Shown here piece by piece: positions 8,135 through 14,958 of a stretch of DNA of 30,689 nucleotides. Origin of the DNA: a virus; the IMG/VR virus record IMGVR_UViG_3300035034_001796, positions 1 to 30,689 of that record. One strand, given 5' to 3'. The notes beneath the pieces are model-generated. The model had not been told where the DNA came from. It made no database searches and was given only the letters and a program-made list of their open reading frames with translations. Numbering within the stretch: position 1 is the stretch's first letter; every line of letters starts with the position of its first letter. Position numbers and translations under genes: made by a program.

Positions 8135-9313
8135 ATGGCTAAAATAAATAACTTGAATAAAAACTTTTTACCTTTTGGAATTAATGCATCTTCGGTAGAT
8201 AGAAAACCTATAGGTAGTGCAACTGATTCAAACACTCTAGATCTAAATATAAATAATGATTATTTTACAGGTTGGCGATCAGTTAGTAATGAAAATGACC
8301 CTGTACAGATGTTTGATATGAATGGTGCTATGTATGGTACTACTGCAATGCTTCAATATCAAAAACAAAGAGGTATAAGTGAATGGGTGACTACTCAAGA
8401 AATGTATTATCCTTGTATGGTTTTTGGATCAGATGGGCATATATATGCAGGTAAGCAAGATGGTTTTGATTTCACAAAAGATCCAACTACTGATGGAGGA
8501 ACTAACTGGGTTAGAATCGTTGATAAAAATGGTCCTAATTTAACAGGTTATTCTAGAATATACACAGCTTCTAATTTGACAAATATAGTACTAACAGCAA
8601 TTCCTCAGCAATCAAATCCTACTGCGTATTATGATGGTATGATAGTGGAGTTTATAGCTATAGGGACTAACGGTGCTGGCGTTACTTTGAATGTAAATGG
8701 ACTTGGAAATATACCACTTAAGAATCAAGACGGTAGCCCTATATTTAATGGAACTTTTGTTGCTGGAGATTTAGTCAAAGCTTATAAAGACGGTAGTATA
8801 TTTAAATATATTGACACTAGATTTGATAAAAACCCCACTGGTACCATCATAATGACTAATTCATTTACCAACGCTACTACGCCTTTAGGTTACATTCCTT
8901 TCTTCGATTACGAAGCTGATATAGTAACTTTTCAAAAATTATACGATACTTATGTTGCAAGTGGAGTAAGTTACGGAACAGCTACTGCAGGTAAATTTAT
9001 TGTAGGGGCAAAACAGGGTGATTTTTTACGTGTTACAGGAGGTAATGCAGGTTCTGCAGGTTTACATCAAGACGATGCTATTAGAGATATTCAAGGTCAA
9101 TTAAATATAGGTAATGACGGAGGAACTGGATCGGTTAGAGATGGCAATGGTGTGTTTTTAAAAGGTGGCCCAACAGCATTTAGAAGTAACGGAGGAGTTG
9201 GTAGTTCAGATAATTCATTAATAGGTTCCTTTGTTGCATCTAGAGTAGTTCCAGTAGCTACTGAAAACAGACCAGTAAATACAGCTTTTAGATTCTTTAT
9301 AAAATATAAATAA
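8135..9313 (+). CDS. Tail fibre protein
   Basis: The 392-residue protein has an N-terminal collar-like part, a middle domain with VTLNVNGLGNIPLKNQDG typical of phage fibres, and a C-terminal domain with HQDDAIRDIQG, glycine-rich loops and ASRVVPVATENRPVNTAFRF. That ending matches short tail-fibre tips in Gram-negative phages. It would bind the host surface receptor. AAGGA lies just before the start. No reverse transcriptase or template repeat is nearby, so a diversity-generating system is not indicated. Confidence 0.86.
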   Translation: MAKINNLNKNFLPFGINASSVDRKPIGSATDSNTLDLNINNDYFTGWRSVSNENDPVQMFDMNGAMYGTTAMLQYQKQRGISEWVTTQEMYYPCMVFGSDGHIYAGKQDGFDFTKDPTTDGGTNWVRIVDKNGPNLTGYSRIYTASNLTNIVLTAIPQQSNPTAYYDGMIVEFIAIGTNGAGVTLNVNGLGNIPLKNQDGSPIFNGTFVAGDLVKAYKDGSIFKYIDTRFDKNPTGTIIMTNSFTNATTPLGYIPFFDYEADIVTFQKLYDTYVASGVSYGTATAGKFIVGAKQGDFLRVTGGNAGSAGLHQDDAIRDIQGQLNIGNDGGTGSVRDGNGVFLKGGPTAFRSNGGVGSSDNSLIGSFVASRVVPVATENRPVNTAFRFFIKYK

Positions 9314-9322
9314 GGGTAAGAT

Positions 9323-9979
9323 ATGTTAGTTTATGAATACAATGATAATTTTAGATTTATTGGCACCTTCGATGCTCCTCTTTTACCTGATGGTAGTTAT
9401 GCAAAGCCAGTACAAAGTACTGAAATAGAAGTACCTTCAGATACACTATTAGAGGGTAATTCTTGGTTTTTTGATGTCTCCACAGAGCAATGGTATCAAG
9501 ATGAATATCTTGTCGGTATGTTAGTTTATGTTGATGAAGTTAGACAAGTTATTAATGAATATCAGTGGGTGAATAAGGATACTTTACTTGGTGGGGCTAT
9601 AATCCAGTTAGAGAAGCCAATAAGTGTAGCAACTAAAGAAAAAGAAGCTGAATTGTTGGCACATATACAAGTAACTAAGATTGATAACTTAATGGTTACA
9701 TCTAATGGTATAACTTTTAAACCAAGTGAATTTATGCAAGAAATAAATGAGCATTTAGAATTAGCTATATTGAATAATGTATTTGTCGTTATCGTTCCGA
9801 GTATTGCAAGTACACCTATAGATATTAAGCAAGTGATGATTGAGACATTACAGAATAAAATAAACTTTAATAATTTAAAAGAAGAGTTTTTAAAAACCCC
9901 ACTATTTACTGGTCTGACATTATCTCAAGTTGAAAGTACAGATATAGTATCTTTATTTGAAGCATTTTTACTTAATTAG
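9323..9979 (+). CDS. Tail fibre-associated protein, probable assembly or accessory
   Basis: The 218-residue product follows the fibre by nine bases. Residues 1-65 (YEYNDNF-F-GTFDAPLLPDGSYAKPVQST ... WFFDVSTEQWYQ) resemble the N-terminal module of phage fibre chaperones and DUF4376-like proteins. The rest is helical and unrecognised. Its position at the end of the late operon supports a role in fibre folding or as a fibre extension. The precise role is inferred. Confidence 0.55.
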   Translation: MLVYEYNDNFRFIGTFDAPLLPDGSYAKPVQSTEIEVPSDTLLEGNSWFFDVSTEQWYQDEYLVGMLVYVDEVRQVINEYQWVNKDTLLGGAIIQLEKPISVATKEKEAELLAHIQVTKIDNLMVTSNGITFKPSEFMQEINEHLELAILNNVFVVIVPSIASTPIDIKQVMIETLQNKINFNNLKEEFLKTPLFTGLTLSQVESTDIVSLFEAFLLN

Positions 9980-10077
9980 ATTAATAAGTATCATTCGTAA
10001 TTCATATTTTATAAGTATTTTGCTTTGGATAAATATTTATTTGGACACAAATACGGACACACAAAAACTATATTTTA
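9980..10077. other. Candidate attP / integrase control region
   Basis: This 98-base noncoding gap lies between the end of the late operon and the integrase start. It has two GGACACA copies at 10043-10049 and 10055-10061, twelve bases apart, and several A/T tracts. P4-type integrases usually have attP directly upstream of the gene, with short direct arm repeats. No 3' tRNA end is recognisable here, so the core cannot be fixed from this window alone. Confidence 0.45.
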
Positions 10078-11268
10078 ATGAAATTATCAGATTTAAAAAT
10101 AAAGAAACTTCAAGTAACAGGTAAGGATTATAGAGTACCTGATGGCAATAATCTATATGTAAGGGTAAATAAGACTGGCAACAAATCTTTTTTATTTAGG
10201 TTTTCTAATGATGGTAAGGAGAGGATTTTAACTATTGGTAAGTACCCAGAGATAAGCTTGTCAGATGCTAGACAAATATCATTAAATGTTAAGCGTGATA
10301 TATCTAATGGAATAACTCCAAGAGTAAGAAAAGATGATAAGTTTAAAAAATTCAAAAAGTTCGCTGATGAATGGATAGAGAATATAAAAAAAAGTGGTGC
10401 GAGCAAAAGACACATAGAATCATCAATATCTAGGCTTGATAAATATGTATATCCATCTATTGGGAATACAAATATTGATAAAATAGTACCCTTAGACATA
10501 GTTGATCTGTTAAGAAAAATGGAAACACTAGGATATTATGAACAAAGAGATAAAGTTAAATCTAATATAAATATGGTATTTAGATATGCTATTGCTAGTG
10601 GGATTTGTTTATATAACCCTGCTAGAGATATTTCAGCAGCACTTATAAAGCATAGTTCTCAAAATTTTGCTTTTATTGATCCAGTCAAACAAAGGCATGA
10701 TCTTAAGCAGTTATTTACAGATATATTTAATATGGATAATAAGGTATTAGAGAATGCATTTAAGATGTCTATTTATACAGCATTAAGACCTAGTGAATTG
10801 ATAAATCTTGAATGGAGTGAAATAGTTGGTAGTCAAATTATAATCCCTGCTAAAAGAATGAAAATGAAGAGAGAGCACATAGTACCACTATCTAGGCAAG
10901 CTTTAGACGCTATAACTACATTAAGAGAAATAAGCATCAATAAAACATACTTATTCCCATCTTATTCTATACATGGGCAAGCTATGAACAGAAATATTTT
11001 AAATCAGAATTTAGTTCGGTTAGGTTATGATGGTAAGGGAAATAAGCCAAAGCAAGTGGCTCACGGATTAAGACATTTAATATCTACTTCGCTATATGAG
11101 ATGGCAAACAAATATAAATGGAGGAGTGAGGCTATTGAGAAAATATTAGCCCATGAAGAAAGTAATAGGGTTAAATCTACTTACAATAAATTCGAGTATC
11201 TGGACGAAAGGGCGGATATACTGCAGAAATGGGCTAATCATATTGATAGTATTATTTCTCACAACTAG
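10078..11268 (+). CDS. int: Tyrosine integrase, P4 type with DUF4102 N-terminus
   Basis: The 396-residue protein has the DUF4102 DNA-binding domain (about 1-85; LYVRVNKTGNKSFLFRF, LTIGKYPEISLSDAR), a core-binding domain (about 90-190) and a catalytic domain. The catalytic residues are R237 in TALRPSE, H329 and R332 in AHGLRH, H359 in LAHE and the nucleophile Y369. All are present, so it should be active. It would recombine attP with a bacterial attB and, with an excisionase, reverse this. No good ribosome site precedes the ATG. Its 3' end overlaps the opposing excisionase gene by 17 bases. Confidence 0.95.
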   Translation: MKLSDLKIKKLQVTGKDYRVPDGNNLYVRVNKTGNKSFLFRFSNDGKERILTIGKYPEISLSDARQISLNVKRDISNGITPRVRKDDKFKKFKKFADEWIENIKKSGASKRHIESSISRLDKYVYPSIGNTNIDKIVPLDIVDLLRKMETLGYYEQRDKVKSNINMVFRYAIASGICLYNPARDISAALIKHSSQNFAFIDPVKQRHDLKQLFTDIFNMDNKVLENAFKMSIYTALRPSELINLEWSEIVGSQIIIPAKRMKMKREHIVPLSRQALDAITTLREISINKTYLFPSYSIHGQAMNRNILNQNLVRLGYDGKGNKPKQVAHGLRHLISTSLYEMANKYKWRSEAIEKILAHEESNRVKSTYNKFEYLDERADILQKWANHIDSIISHN

Positions 11269-11446
11269 GTAATTGTTCATAAAAATTGACTAAGTCTGAG
11301 TATCTGTAAAGTACACACTTACTACTTACTCTTTTGCTTTTAGGAAAAATTTCTTTATATTTTTTTCTCCAGTCACAAAATGTAGCCGAGCTTACACCTA
11401 GTTTTTTTGGTGCTTCTTCTGCTCTTACTGCTATCGTATCGTTCAT
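11252..11446 (-). CDS. AlpA/excisionase-like small DNA-binding protein
   Basis: This 64-residue protein contains a winged-helix/HTH pattern (RAEEAPKKLGVSSATFCDWRKKY) followed by a YRYSDLVNFYEQL tail, typical of AlpA/MerR-like excisionases. AAGGAG lies eight bases before the ATG. It converges on the integrase and overlaps its last 17 bases. It has no obvious promoter of its own; a terminator hairpin lies immediately upstream, so expression should depend on readthrough from the rha transcript. Its role in excision is inferred from size, motif and position. Confidence 0.75.
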   Translation of the reverse strand: MNDTIAVRAEEAPKKLGVSSATFCDWRKKYKEIFPKSKRVSSKCVLYRYSDLVNFYEQLPSCEK

Positions 11447-11479
11447 AATTATTTCTCCTTGTTATTTAAATTAAAACGT

Positions 11480-11513
11480 AAAAAAACCGTGATACCTTGG
11501 TAGATAGCACGGT
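11480..11513 (-). terminator. Rho-independent terminator after rha
   Basis: On the minus strand the arms ACCGTG and CACGGT form an outer stem with an inner TACC/GGTA helix, followed by a run of seven U residues. This is a leftward terminator at the end of rha and before the excisionase gene. Confidence 0.75.
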
Positions 11514-11545
11514 GTTGTTATTTAGTTTGTAGTTATTTTAGTTGG

Positions 11546-12364
11546 TTAGCAAAGACCGACTAGCTCATGATCATAGATAGTCTTTGTCATATTCTCTTCA
11601 AGATACATAACTTGATTAGCAACTCCAAACATCTTTTGAATATCGCCTTTTAGTACTCGTAAAAGTATCTTACTAGCCACCCAATCCATTGTAAGCGGTG
11701 TTAAGTCAAGAGTAGGGTGCAAGTCTCGCATACTCCTAAAGAAGCTATCTAGGTTGGTATCTTTTGAAGTAAGATAACTAAAATTAAACTCTTTGACTTT
11801 TCTAGTAGCTTGTAGATTTGGTATATGGCTACTGACTTGGCGTTTAGGTTGCTTATTCACTTTTTGAATAAGTGAGTTACATTCATAACGCCATTTCTCT
11901 ATTTGATTATCATAGTAGCTTTTAACTTCGCTTATCTCTTGCTCGTGGTATAGTTGCACTTCTTTGAGGCTATCACGCTCACTCTTGAATGCTCCAGCTC
12001 TTAGCTTTTCATTTTTGAGTTGACGAGCTTGCTCTTTGGATTGAGTATCTAGTATGTGCTGTTCCATAGAGTTAAAAGCATTAATGTAAGCTTCTTTGAA
12101 CTCACTCGCCTTTTTGCCAGTGAATCCCATTATCAAGAAAACTAAGCCATCTCTTGTGATGTTGTAAGATAATAATTCTCTACCTGATAGGTCTGTATAT
12201 TTACTCAACACAAAATTGTGTTTAGTGAAATTTTGACTACAATCTAAATCTTTTACCTTTCTCAATACTTGCTCATGTCTCTTACCGAAAACTTTGGCAA
12301 CATCATTGCTAGTAGTTACAAGTTGATTGTTTTTCACTTGAATTAAGTCTGTTATGTTTTTCAT
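11546..12364 (-). CDS. rha: Rha family phage regulatory protein
   Basis: The 272-residue product, read from ATG 12364 with AGAGGA upstream, begins with the Rha domain: TTSNDVAKVFGKRHEQVLRK, then LSGRELLSYNITRDGLVFLIMGFTGKKA and FKEAYINAFNSME (residues about 15-105). A coiled coil (about 105-165) and an unrecognised C-terminal domain follow. Rha proteins are prophage antirepressor-like regulators. The frame stays open for 43 codons upstream to a GTG at 12493, but that stretch contains the C4 RNA target and lacks a good ribosome site. The gene is preceded by a promoter and a C4-like RNA, and followed by a terminator. Confidence 0.88.
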   Translation of the reverse strand: MKNITDLIQVKNNQLVTTSNDVAKVFGKRHEQVLRKVKDLDCSQNFTKHNFVLSKYTDLSGRELLSYNITRDGLVFLIMGFTGKKASEFKEAYINAFNSMEQHILDTQSKEQARQLKNEKLRAGAFKSERDSLKEVQLYHEQEISEVKSYYDNQIEKWRYECNSLIQKVNKQPKRQVSSHIPNLQATRKVKEFNFSYLTSKDTNLDSFFRSMRDLHPTLDLTPLTMDWVASKILLRVLKGDIQKMFGVANQVMYLEENMTKTIYDHELVGLC

Positions 12365-12412
12365 TTTAATATTCCTCTTTATGTTTTGGTTATCAATCAA
12401 ATTGTCGGGTGG

Positions 12413-12434
12413 TTGATAACATGACACTTGCGGA
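12413..12434 (-). promoter_or_regulatory. Target site for the C4-like RNA in the rha leader
   Basis: On the minus strand this reads TCCGCAAGTGT, then CAT, then GTTATCAA. The two blocks are exact complements (11 and 8 bases) of ACACTTGCGGA and TTGATAAC in the upstream RNA, in the correct antiparallel order. The site is about 50 bases before the rha ATG and inside the upstream in-frame leader. A 17-codon leader ORF in another frame, with its own AGG-type site, also crosses it. Confidence 0.65.
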
Positions 12435-12529
12435 ATACACAAACATGCACTAAAGCCTTTCCTATTGCTAGGTATTGTATAGCTATAGTCCACCCAAACT
12501 CTTGAACAACAAAAGAAAGGATATATTTA

Positions 12530-12580
12530 ATGGAGTTATTTGAACTCCGCAAGTGTTATGGGTTATCAAGCCCAACACTT
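12530..12580 (-). ncRNA. C4-like antisense RNA upstream of rha
   Basis: On the minus strand the first hairpin pairs AAGTGT with ACACTT and TGGG with CCCA around the loop CTTGATAA. A second hairpin, GGAGTT-CAAAT-AACTCC, follows at once. This is the architecture of C4 antisense RNAs of P1/P7, which sit at the 5' end of antirepressor operons. The loop and the 3' side of hairpin I carry the sequences complementary to the rha leader at 12413-12434. A sigma70-like promoter places the transcript start at the base of hairpin I. In P1, C4 is cut from the same transcript and blocks leader translation and elongation; the same mechanism here is inferred. Confidence 0.66.
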
Positions 12581-12582
12581 AC

Positions 12583-12611
12583 AGAATAATAGAGAATTAT
12601 TTATTTGTCAA
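12583..12611 (-). promoter_or_regulatory. Leftward promoter for C4-like RNA and rha
   Basis: On the minus strand TTGACA (12606-12611) is separated by 17 bases from TATTCT (12583-12588). The -35 is a perfect consensus match. The predicted start, near 12577, coincides with the first hairpin of the C4-like RNA, which supports both calls. Confidence 0.65.
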
Positions 12612-12617
12612 GAAAGA

Positions 12618-13178
12618 TTAATTTTTATGAAACAATGTAATACTAGCTAACGCTAATGTGATAATAATAAAAACAGGGTTTAAGATAACAAGCCATTTAA
12701 GCGTATTTGCTTTCTTAGCATTGATTTTCATATTTTCATGCTTAGTCTTATCAGTCATAATTATATGAACCAATAAGTTAGTTTTATAATCTTGCTTCAA
12801 ATTTGTATTACATAACACTTCACTAGCCTGTATACCTTCAGCATAATAATAACTTGGTTTAAAGTTTAACCATATAACGATAATAAAAAAAACCAACTCT
12901 ATTATCGATAGTGCTAAAAATATTGATACTATGAATAAGTTATTGGACTGTAGATACCCATTAACCATAAAAGCTATGCAACCTAAACAAAATGTAGCGT
13001 ATATAAAGTATTTATTGCTTAACCTATCCTTGGATGCTGTTATTGCATTTAAATTTTCTTTTGCACCTTGTAATATCAGCTCTAAAACCTTAGGGTCTGA
13101 TTGCTTGAATATATCACTAGTATCACTTACTATCTCATCTTTTTGCATATCTTTAGTATTCAATATTATTTTAAACAT
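12618..13178 (-). CDS. Three-helix membrane protein, possible exclusion or defence factor
   Basis: I do not recognise this family firmly. The 186-residue product has a cytosolic helix (about 28-52), two close transmembrane segments (about 58-74 and 81-104), a helical cytosolic part (about 105-158) and a third transmembrane segment (about 160-182). The layout, a helix with conserved-looking KDRLSNK just before a hairpin of two membrane helices, recalls SLATT/Pycsar-type membrane effectors, but it could be an ordinary exclusion protein. Start is uncertain: ATG 13178 follows a TATAAT and has no ribosome site; ATG 13148 is possible. It lies between the recombination genes and the rha promoter, a common spot for accessory genes. 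Confidence 0.7.
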   Translation of the reverse strand: MFKIILNTKDMQKDEIVSDTSDIFKQSDPKVLELILQGAKENLNAITASKDRLSNKYFIYATFCLGCIAFMVNGYLQSNNLFIVSIFLALSIIELVFFIIVIWLNFKPSYYYAEGIQASEVLCNTNLKQDYKTNLLVHIIMTDKTKHENMKINAKKANTLKWLVILNPVFIIITLALASITLFHKN

Positions 13179-13219
13179 ATTATATCATCATGTGTGATCT
13201 GCATAGACCAACTCTTTTA

Positions 13220-13498
13220 TTAATCCTCCAAAATCACTGCATGAACAACTTTAACCTTTTGCAGCATCAGCAGAGTAAGCAGGTCGTTATTATCAACACA
13301 AATATACTCGTCAACTTCAAAACCAGTCTCGTCTACATAACTTTCTTTTCTAAGCACTATAGTCAGCAAATTAAGCTCATCTATACGACTTGTAAGCTCT
13401 GCTAATGTTTTGTTTACATAAGGCTTTATGATTTGAGCTACTGGGATTACTTTTATTTGTGAATGGCTATAGCCTTTTTGTTTTAAGTAGTTAGGCAT
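13220..13498 (-). CDS. Hypothetical protein, 92 residues
   Basis: The protein family is not recognised. It is a mixed alpha/beta, soluble protein with an acidic centre (VDETGFEVDEYICVDNNDLL). Its ATG overlaps the end of the YopX-like gene by eight bases, so it is translationally coupled within the leftward operon. The sequence looks protein-like and in step with its neighbours. Confidence 0.68.
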   Translation of the reverse strand: MPNYLKQKGYSHSQIKVIPVAQIIKPYVNKTLAELTSRIDELNLLTIVLRKESYVDETGFEVDEYICVDNNDLLTLLMLQKVKVVHAVILED

Positions 13499-13955
13499 TT
13501 CCTAAAATCTCGGGATTTTCGTAGATGTTGCTAGTAATCTCAATATTATTAATCTTAACAGTTCCTTCTTTTAAAAACTCCTCATTATCTATAGAATACC
13601 TCCCAACAAATGATCCATTTTCAAAACAAACTACACATTCAACTTCAACCCAATAAGTAACATTGGATGCGGTAGTCATTCCTTTTGGGACAAGTAGAAC
13701 CTCTTTTTTATAAATATCTCCCTCATATATTTCCTTACTCATAATATGTACTTGAGACTTATCAAAATAATCATCAAAGTTGTCTATGGTCTCAGTAAAA
13801 GTAGCAGGGTCTGTTTTAATTACCCCAAATAAAGATACAAACTTTTTCATCATATCTGAGGTTAAATTATATTCACCACTGTAGTACATTTCACTTTCTA
13901 TTCTAGGATCACCTCCTCCGTGTGACCAAGCTCTGAATTTAATTTCTCTTCTCAT
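13491..13955 (-). CDS. YopX-like protein carrying a duplicated DUF1071 tail
   Basis: The 154-residue product starts at ATG 13955 with AAGGAG upstream; a GTG at 13976 is less likely. The first residues (MRREIKFRAWS) and the end (KEIYEGDIYKKE ... SNIYENPEILG) are those of YopX-family phage proteins, of unknown function. The middle, about residues 27-73 (YNLTSDMMKKFVSLFGVIKTD ...), is not YopX but a near copy of the C-terminus of the DUF1071 protein encoded just upstream. The copy differs by two residues (T for I, S for F). The reading frame is intact, so this is a chimera and not a visible pseudogene. Confidence 0.8.
   Translation of the reverse strand: MRREIKFRAWSHGGGDPRIESEMYYSGEYNLTSDMMKKFVSLFGVIKTDPATFTETIDNFDDYFDKSQVHIMSKEIYEGDIYKKEVLLVPKGMTTASNVTYWVEVECVVCFENGSFVGRYSIDNEEFLKEGTVKINNIEITSNIYENPEILGNA
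13737..13875. repeat. 139-bp direct repeat, copy A (inside yopX-like gene)
   Basis: This segment matches 14183-14321 with three mismatches (at 13756, 13789 and 13857). The two copies are 446 bases apart in the same orientation. Copy A replaces what should be the middle of a YopX protein. Confidence 0.95.
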
Positions 13956-14172
13956 TTTTACTCTCCTTAACTTCACTAATAATAAACCTTATCAATATAT
14001 TTCGAAGGTCTCTCAAATTCCACCAAATGATAAATACGAAAAGAAATAATGCTTTTTGATAAATAGTCATTTCTTGAAAAGAAAAAACCTGTATAAGGAA
14101 TAAAATAAATAAAAATATAATTGATGCTTGCCAGTTACCACACTTATTCCATATTTTATGAATAATTTTCAT
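13939..14172 (-). CDS. Small membrane protein
   Basis: The 77-residue product, read from ATG 14172 (GTG 14184 is an alternative), has two hydrophobic helices (about residues 14-32 and 39-57) flanked by lysine- and arginine-rich ends, with a charged C-terminal tail (EVKESKNEKRN). No family is recognised. It overlaps the YopX-like start by 17 bases and lies exactly between the two copies of the 139-bp repeat. Confidence 0.62.
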   Translation of the reverse strand: MKIIHKIWNKCGNWQASIIFLFILFLIQVFSFQEMTIYQKALFLFVFIIWWNLRDLRNILIRFIISEVKESKNEKRN

Positions 14173-14176
14173 TGTT

Positions 14177-14827
14177 TTACTCACTCATAATATGTACTTG
14201 AAACTTATCAAAATAATCATCAAAGTTGTCTATGATCTCAGTAAAAGTAGCAGGGTCTGTTTTAATTACCCCAAATAAAGATACAAACTTTTTCATCATA
14301 TCGGAGGTTAAATTATATTCATCAAATTTTTCTTTTAAGTCTTTGACGGTATATTGCACTTGTTCTACATGATAAGCCTTTTGAGTATCAGATTGAATTT
14401 GAGTTTGTGGCTGTTTGGCATTGGTAAATATTTTAGGGGCTTCTTCAGTTGGCAAATCTTCACCTGCATATATGTATATCCCAAGACCGTGGCGAGCTAT
14501 AGCTTTTGTTAAAGCTCTTTGTATAGTCTTGTTAACATCAACACTTGTAACTGAATTAACTAATATTGATTTGTTTCTAGTATCCATGATAGGTAACATT
14601 TCTATATGCTCAATACTCTCAACAGTTACACCTACTTTAACCCAACAAGTCCTACCATCTGTAAAATAATTAATATCTTCTTTCTCATATATTTTGTAAG
14701 TAGATTTAGGATATATCTTCATTAAATTATCCCAAGCAAAAGACCAACTTAAGTACTTCAAACTACCTTTTGTTTTAATATGATCATTTACATTTATAGT
14801 ACTTAATTTTGCATAAACTTCACTCAT
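14177..14827 (-). CDS. DUF1071 single-strand annealing protein (Sak3-like)
   Basis: The 216-residue protein has the DUF1071 signature near the N-terminus (KYLSWSFAWDNLMKIYPKSTYKIYE, split here only for reading) and VNKTIQRALTKAIARHGLGIYIY at about 98-120, as in Rad52-like phage annealing proteins. These coat single-stranded DNA and anneal complementary strands during phage recombination. After residue 130 a low-complexity Gln/Thr linker leads to a small helical domain (about 160-212). That domain is the one copied into the YopX-like gene. It works logically with SSB and RusA from the rightward operon. Confidence 0.83.
   Translation of the reverse strand: MSEVYAKLSTINVNDHIKTKGSLKYLSWSFAWDNLMKIYPKSTYKIYEKEDINYFTDGRTCWVKVGVTVESIEHIEMLPIMDTRNKSILVNSVTSVDVNKTIQRALTKAIARHGLGIYIYAGEDLPTEEAPKIFTNAKQPQTQIQSDTQKAYHVEQVQYTVKDLKEKFDEYNLTSDMMKKFVSLFGVIKTDPATFTEIIDNFDDYFDKFQVHIMSE
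14183..14321. repeat. 139-bp direct repeat, copy B (3' end of annealing-protein gene)
   Basis: This copy encodes the last 45 residues of the DUF1071 protein and is the likely source of copy A at 13737-13875. The high identity (136 of 139) indicates a recent event or ongoing gene conversion. Confidence 0.95.
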
Positions 14828-14828
14828 A

Positions 14829-14951
14829 CTAAGACCCCCGATATTCCCTACATAGTTGATAAAACTCTAACCTAACTTTTTTAGGTATTTTTCGTAACTC
14901 ACTCAAACTAGGCATCACAAAATATGGAGATGCTGGGTGTTGTAATATCAT
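14829..14951 (-). CDS. Small hypothetical protein, 40 residues
   Basis: This small gene starts at ATG 14951 behind GTGAGGAAG and stops at TAG 14829-14831, two bases before the annealing-protein ATG. The product is basic in its second half (LRKIPKKVRLEFYQLCREYR) and proline-rich at the start. It fills the gap between the Gp157 and DUF1071 genes exactly, which supports it as a real cistron. No family is recognised. Confidence 0.62.
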   Translation of the reverse strand: MILQHPASPYFVMPSLSELRKIPKKVRLEFYQLCREYRGS

Positions 14952-14958
14952 AACTTCC

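Noticed and set aside
8135-9313. Diversity-generating retroelement acting on the tail fibre tip
   Set aside because: No reverse transcriptase, template repeat or accessory protein is present anywhere in the circle.
12531-12590. A 19-codon plus-strand ORF with an AAGGA site
   Set aside because: It lies antisense to the C4-like hairpins. The RNA structure and promoter on the other strand explain this sequence better, and the peptide has no recognisable feature.
13190-13405. Plus-strand ORF of 71 codons
   Set aside because: It is antisense to the coupled leftward gene at 13220-13498, and the minus-strand frame fits the operon.
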